The notes: generated from the letters alone by a model not told the origin. A stretch of 64,000 nucleotides of DNA from Asaia bogorensis (GCA_945901855.1 CAMDLT010000008.1:40743-104742), one strand, 5' to 3'. Positions 1-10,640 are shown, counted from the first letter of the stretch. Translations and numbers: made by a program.

Positions 1-2131
1 CGAGATTTTCCGAAACCGACGCGATCGTTTTATGCACCTGGCGCCACACCGCATCGGCGGCAGGCGACAGGCTTTGCGGTGCGCCCGAATCCTTCGCCGC
101 AAACGGGATCTCGGGTTCGGCAATGTCGCGCCACAGCCGCTGCAAAAAGCGGAACGCGCCGTCAACGCCCGCTTCGCTCCACTCCAGATCGCGTTCGGGC
201 GGGCTGTCGGAGAGCATGAACAAGCGCGCGGTGTCGGCGCCGTATTCGTCGATGATGCGGCCCGGCGCCACGACGTTTTTCTTCGATTTCGACATCACCT
301 CGCGGCGGCCGACCGCGACGGGCTCGCCGGTGGCGATCTCGATCGTCAGATTCTCCGACTTGCGCTCGATCTCTTCGGGATAGAGCCATTTGCCCGCGGC
401 ACTTTTGTAGCTCTCGTGGCAGACCATGCCTTGCGTGAACAGGCCGGCGAACGGCTCGTCCAGATTGGCATGGCCCGTCGCGCGCATCGCGCGCGTGAAA
501 AAGCGCGAATAGAGCAGATGCAAAATCGCATGCTCGACGCCGCCGACATATTGGTCGACCGGCAGCCAGTAATCGACCGCCGCGCGATCGACCGGGGCCG
601 TGCTGCGCGGGCTGCAAAAGCGCGCGAAATACCACGACGAATCGACGAACGTATCGAACGTGTCGGTTTCGCGCCGGGCGGGTTTGCCGCAGGCGGGGCA
701 CGGCACATGTTTCCATGTGGGATGGTGGTCGAGCGGATTGCCCGGCTTTTCGAAGCTGACATCGTCGGGCAATTTGACGGGCAGTTGGTCTTTGGGCACC
801 GGCACCACGCCGCACGAATCGCAATGCACGACCGGGATCGGGCAGCCCCAATAGCGCTGGCGGCTGACCAGCCAGTCGCGCAGCCGCCACACGGTGGTGG
901 GCTCCCCCGCCGCAAGGCTTTTTAGCTTGTCGCCGACGACGCGCTTGGCGTCTTCGACCGCAAGCCCGTTCAAGAAATCCGAATTGGCAAGGCGCCCCGG
1001 CCCCGTATAGGCCTCGGTGCCGATTTCGAGCGACGTTTCGCCCTCGGGCACCACGACGGCTTTGACCGGCAGCGCGTATTTGCGTGCAAAATCGAGGTCG
1101 CGCTGGTCGTGCGCGGGGCAGCCAAAAATCGCGCCCGTGCCGTAATCGATCAGCACGAAATTGGCGATCCACACGGGCAGCGTTGCGCCCGCCACAAACG
1201 GATGGGCCGCACGAAGGCCCGTATCGACGCCCTTTTTTTCGAGCTGCTCGACCACGGCGGCCGACGTGCCCGCGCGCTGACATTCGGCAACAAAGGCCGC
1301 GATCGCCGGATTGGCGGCGGCAAGCTCGGCGCTCAGCGCATGGTCGGGCGACAGCGCCAGGAAGGAGGCGCCGAACAGCGTGTCGGGCCGCGTGGTGAAA
1401 ACCTCGACCCGGTCAGCGCGCCCGTTGAGGGCGAAGCGCACATAGGCGCCTGCCGACTTGCCGATCCAATTGTCCTGCATCAGCCGGACTTTTTCGGGCC
1501 AGCGGTCGAGCGAGCCCAGTGCCGCCAGCAGATCGTCGGCATAGTTCGTGATCTTGAAAAACCACTGCGACAGTTTTTTCTTTTCAACCGCAGCGCCCGA
1601 ACGCCAGCCTTTGCCGTCGATGACCTGCTCGTTGGCAAGCACGGTCTGGTCGATCGGGTCCCAATTGACGAAGGCTTCCTTGCGATAGACGAGGCCCTTG
1701 GCGAAGAAATCGAGGAACAGTTCCTGCTCGGCCGCGTAATAGCCCGGATGGCAGGTCGCTATTTCGCGCGTCCAGTCGATCGACAGGCCCACGCGCTTCA
1801 ACTCGCCGCGCATCGTGGCGATGTTGTCGTAAGTCCATTTGCCGGGATGGATCTTCATGTCGCGCGCGGCGTTTTCGGCCGGCAGGCCGAACGCGTCCCA
1901 GCCCATCGGATGCATCACGTTGTAGCCAAGGGCGCGGCGGTGGCGCGCGACGACGTCGCCCAGCGTGTAGTTTCGCACATGGCCCATATGAATGCGGCCC
2001 GAGGGATAGGGAAACATCTCGAGCACGTAGTATTTGGGCCGCGAAAAATCGTCGCTCGCCTCGAACACGTGCTGGGCTTCCCAGCGTTGCTGCCAGTGGG
2101 TTTCGGATTCGCGGAAATTATAGCGGGCCAT
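1..2131 (-). CDS. leuS: Leucyl-tRNA synthetase (partial; C-terminus runs off the window start)
   Basis: Reverse-strand translation starts [18 protein letters not shown] at 2131 and stays open to position 1, reading ...[12 protein letters not shown] at the edge; class I LeuRS character. Not in the ORF track because it is truncated by the window edge. Confidence 0.93.
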   Translation of the reverse strand, partial: MARYNFRESETHWQQRWEAQHVFEASDDFSRPKYYVLEMFPYPSGRIHMGHVRNYTLGDVVARHRRALGYNVMHPMGWDAFGLPAENAARDMKIHPGKWTYDNIATMRGELKRVGLSIDWTREIATCHPGYYAAEQELFLDFFAKGLVYRKEAFVNWDPIDQTVLANEQVIDGKGWRSGAAVEKKKLSQWFFKITNYADDLLAALGSLDRWPEKVRLMQDNWIGKSAGAYVRFALNGRADRVEVFTTRPDTLFGASFLALSPDHALSAELAAANPAIAAFVAECQRAGTSAAVVEQLEKKGVDTGLRAAHPFVAGATLPVWIANFVLIDYGTGAIFGCPAHDQRDLDFARKYALPVKAVVVPEGETSLEIGTEAYTGPGRLANSDFLNGLAVEDAKRVVGDKLKSLAAGEPTTVWRLRDWLVSRQRYWGCPIPVVHCDSCGVVPVPKDQLPVKLPDDVSFEKPGNPLDHHPTWKHVPCPACGKPARRETDTFDTFVDSSWYFARFCSPRSTAPVDRAAVDYWLPVDQYVGGVEHAILHLLYSRFFTRAMRATGHANLDEPFAGLFTQGMVCHESYKSAAGKWLYPEEIERKSENLTIEIATGEPVAVGRREVMSKSKKNVVAPGRIIDEYGADTARLFMLSDSPPERDLEWSEAGVDGAFRFLQRLWRDIAEPEIPFAAKDSGAPQSLSPAADAVWRQVHKTIASVSENL

Positions 2132-2196
2132 GCGTGCTCGAATTGGCTGAATTTGGGGACGATCTGATTAGCGGATCGCAGCACCCGCGTAAAGAA

Positions 2197-4047
2197 TCAA
2201 CCCGCCTGGGCCAAGCCCGCTTCGACTGCATCCAGCCAGCGCTTGCCAAACAGCCGGGCATCTACAAGCGCGCTCGTGGCCATCTGTTCGCGCAATCGAG
2301 CGCGCGGCGGCGGGTTTTTGCTCGCGAGCCGTACCGCGATTTCAAGATAGGCGCGCTCGGTTTCGGCCACCAGATCGTGCCTGCCGACGGCGGCTAGCAG
2401 CGACGCGCCGACCCGTGCGGCATGCCGATCGCCCGCCCGGCTTACGACCGGAACGCCCATCCACAAGGCTTCGCACGTCGTCGTGGTGCCATTGTAGACG
2501 AGCGGATCGAGCGCCACATCGACATCGCGGTAGAAGCCAAAAACATCGGCGCCGTCGTCCGCCGGGCCGACCAACGACAGACGTGTGGGATCGATGCCAT
2601 GGGCCGCAAACAAACTTTCGACATGGGCGCGCGCCTGTGCTGCCGCGAACAGGCGAAAGCTGCGCAGTTTCAATCGCGCATCAGGTACGGCGTTCAATAA
2701 CTGCGCCCACAGCGCGATCGTTCGCGGGCCGATTTTCAGAAAATTATTGGCTGAGCCAAATGTCACGGGCGCGTTTGGCGCGCGCGCGAACGGCATCGGC
2801 GCATCGGCGGGCGGCCCGTAGCACAAAAAGCAGCCCGCGATTCGTTGCAAGGGCTCGGCATTCAGCTTTTCGCTGTCGCCGGGCGGATCGGTGATCGCAT
2901 CGACGAGGCGAAAATCGAAACTCGCCAAGCCGGTCGTGTTGGCATAACCAAGCCACGTCGCCTGATAGGGCGCCAGGCGCCGCGCAAAAAGCGGCAGCCG
3001 GTTGCCTTGGCTATGGCCCGCCAAATCGATCAGCAAATCGATGCGGTCGGCGCGCAGTTTGGCAGCAAGCGCGTCTTCGTCGAGCGGGGCGACCATGTTC
3101 CAACTGGCCGCACGTGCCGCCAAATCGTCGCTCATGGCGTCTCGCACGCCGGCATCGGCATATAAATGCAGGCTGGCACGTGAAGGATCGGCCCCTTCGA
3201 GCAACGGTCGCACGAACCACGACACCGGATGGCGCCGCAGATCGGGCGACAAAAAGCCGATGCGCAAGGGCCGCTGCCGGGCCACATAGGCGCGCGGCAA
3301 TTTGCGCGCGCGGGCCGCACGCGACACTGCGATGCCCCAAGCGAAGTGGCGTTGGGCCAGATCCGCCGGGGCGAGGGTTTCGTCGTAATTGGCGTAAAAC
3401 AGCGCGTCTTGCGTCAAACCGGTCGCCGTCGCGTGGGTTGCCATCAAATTCTGGATTTCCGCGCCGCGCGCTTGGGCCGCGCGCAAATCGGCCAAACCCT
3501 GCACGGCCGTGCGCCGTGTGTGCGGGACCGCCAAACAGGCCATGAAATGGGCTTGCGCCTCATCGAGCCGCCCAGCTTTGCGCAAGGCGTGCCCCAGATC
3601 GGCGCGCGCCTCGGCGAAATCCGGTGCCAATTCCAGGGCGCGGGCAAATTCGGCAATGCCAGCTTCCGGCCCTTTGTCGGCAAGCGCGACCGCGTGCCCC
3701 AAATTGTGCCAAAGCTGCGGTGTTTCAGGCGCGCGCACCAGCGATTGGCGCAACAGCGTTGCCGCTTGCTCTGCCAGACCGAGCGCGCATAGCGCCATTG
3801 CCAGGGAATTCGTCAATCCCAGATTGCCGGGTGCGAGCCGCAAACCGGCCTCGAACGCGTGCTTCGCCGTCATAGCGTCGCCGCGCAGCAAAGCAACTTT
3901 GCCAAGCGCTTCGTGGCTGGCGGGATGCTGGGGGTAGGTTGCAGCCAGATTGCGGGCCGCCGCGAGGGCGCTGCTATCGGCGCCCAAGGCTTCTATTCGT
4001 GCCAGTGCCAGCGCGAATTTGCGCGCGGCGACAGCAGGATCCAACAC
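2197..4047 (-). CDS. TPR protein with C-terminal OGT/SPINDLY-type O-GlcNAc transferase domain
   Basis: GTG start directly after the upstream TAA; N-terminal TPR-like repeats (ALGKVALLRGDAMTAKHAFEAGLRLAPGN), then OGT-like RIGFLSPDLRRHPVSWFVRPLLE, IDLLIDLAGHSQGNRL, APYQATWLGYANTTGL. Confidence 0.85.
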   Translation of the reverse strand: MLDPAVAARKFALALARIEALGADSSALAAARNLAATYPQHPASHEALGKVALLRGDAMTAKHAFEAGLRLAPGNLGLTNSLAMALCALGLAEQAATLLRQSLVRAPETPQLWHNLGHAVALADKGPEAGIAEFARALELAPDFAEARADLGHALRKAGRLDEAQAHFMACLAVPHTRRTAVQGLADLRAAQARGAEIQNLMATHATATGLTQDALFYANYDETLAPADLAQRHFAWGIAVSRAARARKLPRAYVARQRPLRIGFLSPDLRRHPVSWFVRPLLEGADPSRASLHLYADAGVRDAMSDDLAARAASWNMVAPLDEDALAAKLRADRIDLLIDLAGHSQGNRLPLFARRLAPYQATWLGYANTTGLASFDFRLVDAITDPPGDSEKLNAEPLQRIAGCFLCYGPPADAPMPFARAPNAPVTFGSANNFLKIGPRTIALWAQLLNAVPDARLKLRSFRLFAAAQARAHVESLFAAHGIDPTRLSLVGPADDGADVFGFYRDVDVALDPLVYNGTTTTCEALWMGVPVVSRAGDRHAARVGASLLAAVGRHDLVAETERAYLEIAVRLASKNPPPRARLREQMATSALVDARLFGKRWLDAVEAGLAQAG

Positions 4048-4578
4048 TTAGCGTCCGGCAGTGCGGATCTGGCGGGCGCGCGTCAAAATCGCGTTTTCGA
4101 TGCCGACGCCGGTTTGCGCATCGACGGGCGCATCGATCCAATTGTTGGCGCCGTCGCGCCGCTGGCGAAACACCGAGACGCGCACGCCGTCCGCGCGCAA
4201 CTCGCGCCCGACAATATAAAGATTGAGCTTGAAACGCTCGTTGGGCGTTTCGGCGGGCGTGAACCAGTCGGTCAAAATCACGCCGCCAAACGGGTCGGCC
4301 GACGCGACGGGCATGAACGAAATGGTTTCAAGCGACGAACGCCACAGCAAAGCATTTACGCCAATACCGCCGCCGCCTTGTTCCTCAGGCCGACGGTTTG
4401 TGCCGAAAATACCGCTATCGCCAAACACGCCTTGATTATTGACCTGGTCGGCAGGCGCCCATTTGTCGCCGCCGGGAACGGGCGTTGGATAATTGTACTC
4501 GACCTTGCCCGTGCAAGCGCCAAGCAAGGCAACGGCGCCAACGACGATCAAAAGCGATGACTTACGCGACATAGCCAT
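4048..4578 (-). CDS. DUF3576-family lipoprotein
   Basis: Start MAMSRKSSLLIVVGAVALLGAC: lipobox LLGAC; sequence resembles alphaproteobacterial DUF3576 proteins. Confidence 0.75.
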   Translation of the reverse strand: MAMSRKSSLLIVVGAVALLGACTGKVEYNYPTPVPGGDKWAPADQVNNQGVFGDSGIFGTNRRPEEQGGGGIGVNALLWRSSLETISFMPVASADPFGGVILTDWFTPAETPNERFKLNLYIVGRELRADGVRVSVFRQRRDGANNWIDAPVDAQTGVGIENAILTRARQIRTAGR

Positions 4579-4691
4579 TTTAAGCCCCTTTGGGCGCAAG
4601 ACGTCGGCGGTGGCGCCGATCCGCGCCAAGCCAACAAGACGTATACATTAAGTAGCGACTTCGCAGCCCGCGATCAAGCCACCCTTGATAA

Positions 4692-4735
4692 CGGGCTAAC
4701 ACTTTATAATATATCAAAAATCTGGAGTCGAAAAA
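4692..4735 (-). promoter_or_regulatory. Candidate sigma70-type promoter for the DUF3576 gene
   Basis: Reverse strand TTCGAC - about 17 nt - TTATAA in an AT-rich patch of an otherwise GC-rich window. Confidence 0.3.
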
Positions 4736-4931
4736 AGCCAAATCGTATTTTCGTGCCGCGGCCCCCCGCAAAAACTATGTGGCGAATCTACCACAGTGGT
4801 GCCGCATTAAGCCCTTGGCGGTGCTTGATTGGTTGATTCCCTAGGCGGGGTTTGACATTACTCAGGGGCCTCAGCGGGCGAAGACCGGCCGCGCAGGCTT
4901 TAGGTCTCGTTCGAAATCAGGAGAAAAGTGA

Positions 4932-6194
4932 ATGAAGAAGATTCTTTTTGGAACTACGGCGCTTGCCGCCCTGGGTCTGGTCCTCGCCGCTGCCCCGGCA
5001 GTTGCGCAGGCACCGGCCGCAGGCTTCAAGTCGACCAACTTCGACTTCACGGTTGGCGGCTATGCCCGTCAGTTCGTAACGACGGCTGGCAATGAAGGCG
5101 GGTTCTCGCAGAGTGCCGCTGGCGCCCTGACGTTGAACAGCGTGCAGACGTTTGACCAGCAGTCGGATTTCCGTTTGGTCATCACCGCTGCCACGACGAT
5201 GGCAAACGGTATCCGCGTTGGTCAGCGTTTGGATTGGGACGCTCTCAGCGCCACGACCGGCGCTTCGAGCCAAATTCGTCGTAACTGGTCGTTCCTGTCG
5301 GGCGGCTTCGGCGAACTGCGTCTCGGCTCGTCGGACATCGTCGGCCAGCAGATGTTCGTCGGCGCCCCCGACGCATTCGGCCCCGGTTCGGTCAACGACG
5401 GCAAGATCTACGACAACATTGTGTCGCCGACCAAGACAAGCACCTCGGATGCCACGTTCACCACGAACATCCGTTTGTTTGACCGTTCGGCCAACAAGAT
5501 CGCGTACTTCACGCCGCGCTTTGAAGGGTTCCAGTTGGGCGTGAACTACACGCCGGACGCGTCGCAGAACATCAACGGCTCGTTGGCCCAGAACAACACT
5601 GGCTACCGTTACGGCAAAGCAGTTGCTTTGAACTACACGAACACGCTCGCGGGCGTGGCTGTGCAGGCCTACGGTACGTATTTCGAGTGGGAAAAGCCGG
5701 CGGCAACGATTGATACGACGACGGCCGTTGTTAAAGACCCGAAAGCTTATGGTTTGGGCCTTAACCTTGCCTATATGGGCTTCGGTCTCGGCGGTTCGTG
5801 GGCACAGATCAACGATGGCGTCAACATGGCACGTGGCAACACGGGCAGCGCTGTTGCATTTGCACCGAACCACACGATCGACGGTCAAGCGTTTGAAGTC
5901 GGCGTGTCGTACACGTTCGGCCCCGCCATGGTGTCGCTCAACTACTTCGACGGCCGTAACGAAGCCGCCAACATCAACACGATCACCGGCGTGAAGACGC
6001 TGAACAATCGTGATGAAACGCGTAAGTCGTTCGGCCTTAGCGGTCAGTACACGCTGGCCCCGGGCGTGCTCGTGATGGCGACGGCGTACCACGTGAAGCA
6101 GCAAGGTAACCAGACGCCGGCCAATGCTGCTAGGCCTATCAACCTCGACAACAAAGCGACGGGCCTCCTTGGCGCGTTGATCCTGAACTTCTAA
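4932..6194 (+). CDS. Gram-negative porin
   Basis: Signal peptide MKKILFGTTALAALGLVLAAAPAVAQA, amphipathic beta-strand pattern, C-terminal aromatic residue (LILNF); RBS aggagaaaagtg. Confidence 0.88.
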   Translation: MKKILFGTTALAALGLVLAAAPAVAQAPAAGFKSTNFDFTVGGYARQFVTTAGNEGGFSQSAAGALTLNSVQTFDQQSDFRLVITAATTMANGIRVGQRLDWDALSATTGASSQIRRNWSFLSGGFGELRLGSSDIVGQQMFVGAPDAFGPGSVNDGKIYDNIVSPTKTSTSDATFTTNIRLFDRSANKIAYFTPRFEGFQLGVNYTPDASQNINGSLAQNNTGYRYGKAVALNYTNTLAGVAVQAYGTYFEWEKPAATIDTTTAVVKDPKAYGLGLNLAYMGFGLGGSWAQINDGVNMARGNTGSAVAFAPNHTIDGQAFEVGVSYTFGPAMVSLNYFDGRNEAANINTITGVKTLNNRDETRKSFGLSGQYTLAPGVLVMATAYHVKQQGNQTPANAARPINLDNKATGLLGALILNF

Positions 6195-6224
6195 TTCTGC
6201 TCGCAAGAACAGAATTGTTGGTGG

Positions 6225-6257
6225 AAAGGGCGGCGAAAGCCGCCCTTTCTTCGTTTT
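6225..6257 (+). terminator. Intrinsic terminator after porin
   Basis: AAAGGGCGGC-GAAA-GCCGCCCTTT followed by cttcgtttt; perfect 10-bp stem. Confidence 0.85.
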
Positions 6258-6270
6258 GGCACCAGAAATC

Positions 6271-6939
6271 ATGACCGAGTCCCTCAAAACATCGTTGGCA
6301 ACGATTCGTGCGCGTATCGATCAGGCGGCGCTGAATGCTACGCGCGATCCGCACGATGTCACGCTGGTTGCCGTCGCTAAAACCAACCCGATCGAGGCTG
6401 TCCGCACCGCGCTTGCGGTCGGGCAAACAGTGTTCGGTGAAAATCGCGTGCAGGAAGCCCAGGCAAAATATCCGCCGCTGCGTGACGAGGGCCATAAATT
6501 CGAGCTGCATTTGATTGGCCCGCTGCAAACCAACAAGGTCAAAGACGCAGTCGCGCTCTTTGATGTTTTGCAAACGCTCGACCGTTCGAAACTCGCCGCC
6601 GCCTTGGCCAGCGAGATCAAGCGCAGCGGCCGCACGCCGCGCCTGTTTGTTCAGGTCAATACCGGTGCCGAGCCCCAAAAAGCCGGTATTTTGCCCGAAA
6701 ACACCGATGCGTTTGTTGCCGAATGCCGGGATCTGCATGGGCTGACATTGGCAGGCTTGATGTGCATCCCGCCCGCCGACGAGCCAGCCGCACCGCATTT
6801 TGCGTTGCTGCGCGAAATCGCACGGCGCAACGATTTGCCGGGTCTGTCGATGGGCATGAGTGCGGATTTTGAAACGGCAATCGCCCTGGGCGCCACACAT
6901 GTGCGTGTCGGCAGCGCTATTTTTGGAACCCGCGCTTAG
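6271..6939 (+). CDS. YggS/PROSC-family PLP-binding protein
   Basis: MTESLKTSLATIRARI..., VAVAKTNPIEAVRTAL, FGENRVQEAQAKYPPL, LHLIGPLQTNKV, LSMGMSADFETAIALGATHVRVGSAIFGTR. Confidence 0.92.
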   Translation: MTESLKTSLATIRARIDQAALNATRDPHDVTLVAVAKTNPIEAVRTALAVGQTVFGENRVQEAQAKYPPLRDEGHKFELHLIGPLQTNKVKDAVALFDVLQTLDRSKLAAALASEIKRSGRTPRLFVQVNTGAEPQKAGILPENTDAFVAECRDLHGLTLAGLMCIPPADEPAAPHFALLREIARRNDLPGLSMGMSADFETAIALGATHVRVGSAIFGTRA

Positions 6940-7922
6940 ATTCGCGGCGCAGGTCCGGAACCCGCGTCGCGCTGACGCTGCATCTGTTTGTAGCGATCGA
7001 GCCCTGCCGCCATCGCAGCCGCAAAATACGAGTCCGCGTCTTCCGACGATTTGGCGGTGCTCGCCAGTTCTTGCGCTGCCAGCGTGGCCGACGTTCCGGC
7101 CGGTTGGGTCCGCGGTGTTGCATTGAGCATGCTTTGCCGCGCGGTTTCGGCCTGGCGGTTGAAACCCAATTGTTCGAGCGGCGAGGGCGTGCGCGCCGCC
7201 GCACCCAAACTGACAACCGCGCTCTGCCGATAAGCGTCCAACGACCGACCCTTTGTGCCGGTCGAAACAGGCTCGAACAGACCGCCAATCGGACCGGTTT
7301 CGGCAGGCGCCGCGTTGGTTTGCGGGCGCGCTGGCGGCGGGACCGGTGCGGGGGCTGGAGCGGGCGCCGATGCCAGCGTTTGTGTCGGGACCGGCGCAAC
7401 CGAGCGCTCGGGCGAATTTTGTGCGAATGCCGCGCCGTCCGAGATCCAGCTTTGCAACATGCCGCCGTCCGATGCTGACGCCAGCAACGGCACGTTGGCG
7501 GAATCGATTCGCGGCGGTGCCATCGGCCGTTGGATCGCGCTGTCCTTGCCAAGCCCGACCATCGCCATCATGTGGCCGCCCACATCTTTGCCGCTGCTCT
7601 CGCCGACAATCGAATTGAACAGCGAGGTTGCGGCGCTGATCGGTCCGCCAAACAACAGCCCGCCAATGACGCCGGCTGCCGGTTCGATCGTATCGCCCGT
7701 GACGGCGCGATAGATCGTCCCGATCACGGGCAGATGCTGCAGCGGATTGAAGGATTTCAAGAAATCGTTGAAGGTCGGCCCGTCGCCGTCGGGATAGACG
7801 ATCTCGTCGGGCGCCGAATCGTTGAGTTTCGCAAACGGGCTCGGGCGAAACTCAAAGCGCCGAGCCGACCCGTTCGAAGCGGGTGCAAGCGAGCTCGATG
7901 AAAGATTTTGGCTGTCGTTCAT
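6936..7922 (-). CDS. Hypothetical protein with Pro/Ala-rich C-terminal half
   Basis: ORF of 328 aa convergent with the yggS-like gene; conserved-looking N-terminal segment FNDFLKSFNPLQHLPVIGTIYRAVTGDTIEPAAGVIGGLLFGGP. Confidence 0.7.
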   Translation of the reverse strand: MNDSQNLSSSSLAPASNGSARRFEFRPSPFAKLNDSAPDEIVYPDGDGPTFNDFLKSFNPLQHLPVIGTIYRAVTGDTIEPAAGVIGGLLFGGPISAATSLFNSIVGESSGKDVGGHMMAMVGLGKDSAIQRPMAPPRIDSANVPLLASASDGGMLQSWISDGAAFAQNSPERSVAPVPTQTLASAPAPAPAPVPPPARPQTNAAPAETGPIGGLFEPVSTGTKGRSLDAYRQSAVVSLGAAARTPSPLEQLGFNRQAETARQSMLNATPRTQPAGTSATLAAQELASTAKSSEDADSYFAAAMAAGLDRYKQMQRQRDAGSGPAPRI

Positions 7923-8030
7923 GGCGTTTAAACAGCAAGAACAACGCCAGCAAATTTCTCAATGATTCCAATATCGGGCGTACCGAAAATGCGCCCTACC
8001 GGCAGATCTTGCCGGGCGGATTTTGCCGCC

Positions 8031-8690
8031 TTACCGCAAATTGCGCTCGCGTCCGAGCGTCGGATCGACAAAGGCAAAATGCTTCGGATCGAGCGGTCGG
8101 CCCTGAATCGGCGACACGAGCGTGAGGCGCGTCACCAGGCCCTGGGCATCCGTCACACTCCAGCTCGCCAGCGCGAAGGGCCGCTCGGAAAACGCCAACG
8201 TCAAGCGCCCGGCGCGCGGATCGCTTGCTTGTACCAGACCGATCCGCAAGACCGCCGGCCCGCGTTCGACCCCGACCACCGAAACCGTGTTGGACAGCTG
8301 GATCCGTTCGCGCAAAAACAATCCCGCGGGCGTGGAATCGACCGGCAGATACGCGATCGTTTGCAGCCGTTTGTCGATATGGACAAACGCCCGCCCGTCC
8401 GCGACCAACAGATTGGGATTGGGCGCGTCGTATTCCAACCGCATACGGCCCGGCCGGGCGAGATAAAAATCGCCTTCCGAAACCGACCCATCGGGGCCAA
8501 TTTGGACAAAACGCGCTTCGAGCGTGCGGATTGCGTCGAGATACGCCTCCGCGCGCGCGATGTCGGCGGCATCGTCGGCGCTGGGTTTGAAGGCTTGCGC
8601 CTGCGCCCAAGCCGACGATACGTCCCAAAATCCACAGGCCGCGATGCCCGCAAGGGCAGCCCGGCGCGACATCAAAAAACCGCTGGCCAT
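8031..8690 (-). CDS. lolA: LolA-family outer-membrane lipoprotein carrier protein
   Basis: MASGFLMSRRAALAGIAACGF...(signal), TLEARFVQIGPDGSVSEGDFYLARPGRMRLEYDAPNPNLLVADG; LolA-like. The longer upstream extension in the ORF track is a shadow. Confidence 0.8.
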   Translation of the reverse strand: MASGFLMSRRAALAGIAACGFWDVSSAWAQAQAFKPSADDAADIARAEAYLDAIRTLEARFVQIGPDGSVSEGDFYLARPGRMRLEYDAPNPNLLVADGRAFVHIDKRLQTIAYLPVDSTPAGLFLRERIQLSNTVSVVGVERGPAVLRIGLVQASDPRAGRLTLAFSERPFALASWSVTDAQGLVTRLTLVSPIQGRPLDPKHFAFVDPTLGRERNLR

Positions 8691-8743
8691 GGGTTGTTTA
8701 CATGCCGCACAATTGCGGTTCAAACAAGGCCGCACCGAACGCC

Positions 8744-9604
8744 ATGCAAAAACCCATGCGCTACCCCGCCGATCAAGCGGCCCTCGACGCCTTGTTTTCC
8801 AATCGCGCGCGCTGGCCCAATTTCGACGAACATTTTGCGCGTTGGCAGAAAGCCGGTCGCGAGGCCTTGCGCGCGCCCGGCTGGTCGCTCGACGTGCCCT
8901 ATGGTCCAGGCCCCCGCCAAGTGCTGGATTTGATCCGCCCCGTTGCCAAGACGGCAAGGCGCGCGCCGTTGTTTGCCTTCATCCATGGCGGTTATTGGCA
9001 ATCGCTCGAAAAGGGCGATGTGCGCGGGCCGGGTCCGGCGTTTGCGGCGCAAGGGATCGCCTATGCCACGCTCGATTACGCGCTCTGCCCCAACGTGACG
9101 GTTGGCGCTATCGTCGATCAGATGCGCGCGGCGATTAAGTTTTTGTGGCGCGAGGCGCCGCGCTTTGGCTGCGATCCCGATCGCATCTATGTGGGCGGCC
9201 ATTCGGCGGGCGGCCAATTGGCAGCCATGCTGGCAAGCGACCCGACCCTCGGCGTTCCGATCAAAGGCTATTTCTCGGTCTCGGGCGTCTATGACCTTGC
9301 ACCGATTCAGCGCAGCTATCTGCAAGCGGTCTTGCGCCTGACCGACCGCGAGGTTGCGACCTTGTCGCCGCTGAAATTGAAGCCAAACCCGGGCACCAAT
9401 CTTTGGCTGACGGTCGGCGGCGACGAACTTGGCGGCTTTGTCGGCCAACAGGCCGATTTTGCGCAGCAATGGCGAAAAGCAGGCGCCAAAATTGTCGAAG
9501 TGCCCGCGCCGGGGCTTGGGCATTTTGATATCGTCGATCAGGTCGGCAATTTCCGCCATCCGATCGGAAAAGCTGCCTTGGCGATGATCGGCCAATCCGC
9601 CTGA
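8744..9604 (+). CDS. Alpha/beta hydrolase (arylformamidase/esterase-like)
   Basis: FIHGGYWQSLEKGDV, IYVGGHSAGGQLAAMLASD (GHSAGG nucleophile elbow), C-terminal GLGHFDIVD. Confidence 0.85.
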   Translation: MQKPMRYPADQAALDALFSNRARWPNFDEHFARWQKAGREALRAPGWSLDVPYGPGPRQVLDLIRPVAKTARRAPLFAFIHGGYWQSLEKGDVRGPGPAFAAQGIAYATLDYALCPNVTVGAIVDQMRAAIKFLWREAPRFGCDPDRIYVGGHSAGGQLAAMLASDPTLGVPIKGYFSVSGVYDLAPIQRSYLQAVLRLTDREVATLSPLKLKPNPGTNLWLTVGGDELGGFVGQQADFAQQWRKAGAKIVEVPAPGLGHFDIVDQVGNFRHPIGKAALAMIGQSA

Positions 9605-9741
9605 CAGTTGCCGCCAACCTGTCGTAATTTAGCAACAGGTCTTGAAGAACATTGCTGAAGTGTATGATCTGATCCCCAAACTCCTTTACCCGGTCCGGTG
9701 CTTGCTTCACGATTCGTATGAAACCGCGAATCGAGGGTAAG

Positions 9742-10620
9742 ATGCTCAAAATGAACAAGATTATGGCAATCTCCGGTGCAATTGCTGCAATTGTCGGCAT
9801 TTCATCGGTAGCGACACCGGCGCAAGCCCAAATCGAAACCTCGTTTGGCACGTTTGCGCCCGTTTTGACCGGAACAAGCAATTATCTGTTCCGTGGCATT
9901 TCGCAAACCAAGGGTACTGCAGCGATTCAGGGCGCACTTGATTATACCTACAATATCAATGCTTTCACGCCGTATCTGGGCGTCTTTGCCTCGACGACGC
10001 GCTTCCCTAACAACAATACCCCGGCGGGCGCCACCACCAACGACATCCGCCAATATTACGAAGTCGATCTGTATGGCGGCGTGAAGTACGAAACGCCGTT
10101 GAAGGGCTTGCTGCTGGATGTCGGTATCATCAGCTACCTCTATCCGGGCAACACGGCCGATCAGAATGTCGGCGGCGGTCCCAATACGTACGGCAACCCG
10201 CAATGGAACGAAGTCTACGGCAAATTCGCCTATGATTTCGGTTTGGCGACGGCCGTCGGTTCGGTCTTTTACGCCAAGGATTTCTCCTACGGTTCGGGCA
10301 AGGGTTTGTATGTCGAAGGCGGCGCCGACGTGCCGTTGCCCTACGAATTCCTGCTCTCCGCGCGTCTCGGCCGCCAGACGATCGAACGGAATGTCACTTT
10401 CGGTGCGCCCGACTACACGACCTGGAATGTCGGGCTCTCGCGCGAAATGACCTGGCCGTTGAGCTTTACGGTGGCGGCGGTCTATTCCGACACCAACATC
10501 AAGAAAGACGCCAATCTCGGTTTCGACAACGTTGCCAACACGGCGAATGTGCCGATGGGCCGCGACTCGTACAATCAGACGCAGAACCAGTTCTCGTTCT
10601 CGATCATCAAGAAGTTCTAA
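9742..10620 (+). CDS. TorF-family putative porin
   Basis: MLKMNKIMAISGAIAAIVGISSVATPAQAQ signal; SNYLFRGISQTKGTAAIQGALDY motif typical of the TIGR02001/TorF family; C-terminal F. Confidence 0.85.
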   Translation: MLKMNKIMAISGAIAAIVGISSVATPAQAQIETSFGTFAPVLTGTSNYLFRGISQTKGTAAIQGALDYTYNINAFTPYLGVFASTTRFPNNNTPAGATTNDIRQYYEVDLYGGVKYETPLKGLLLDVGIISYLYPGNTADQNVGGGPNTYGNPQWNEVYGKFAYDFGLATAVGSVFYAKDFSYGSGKGLYVEGGADVPLPYEFLLSARLGRQTIERNVTFGAPDYTTWNVGLSREMTWPLSFTVAAVYSDTNIKKDANLGFDNVANTANVPMGRDSYNQTQNQFSFSIIKKF

Positions 10621-10640
10621 ATCGGCGCTTGGGTCAAAAT

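Noticed and set aside
4917-6287. 456-aa minus-strand ORF opposite the porin
   Set aside because: Arg/His/Val-rich antisense shadow of a well-supported porin with signal peptide and RBS; no recognisable domain.
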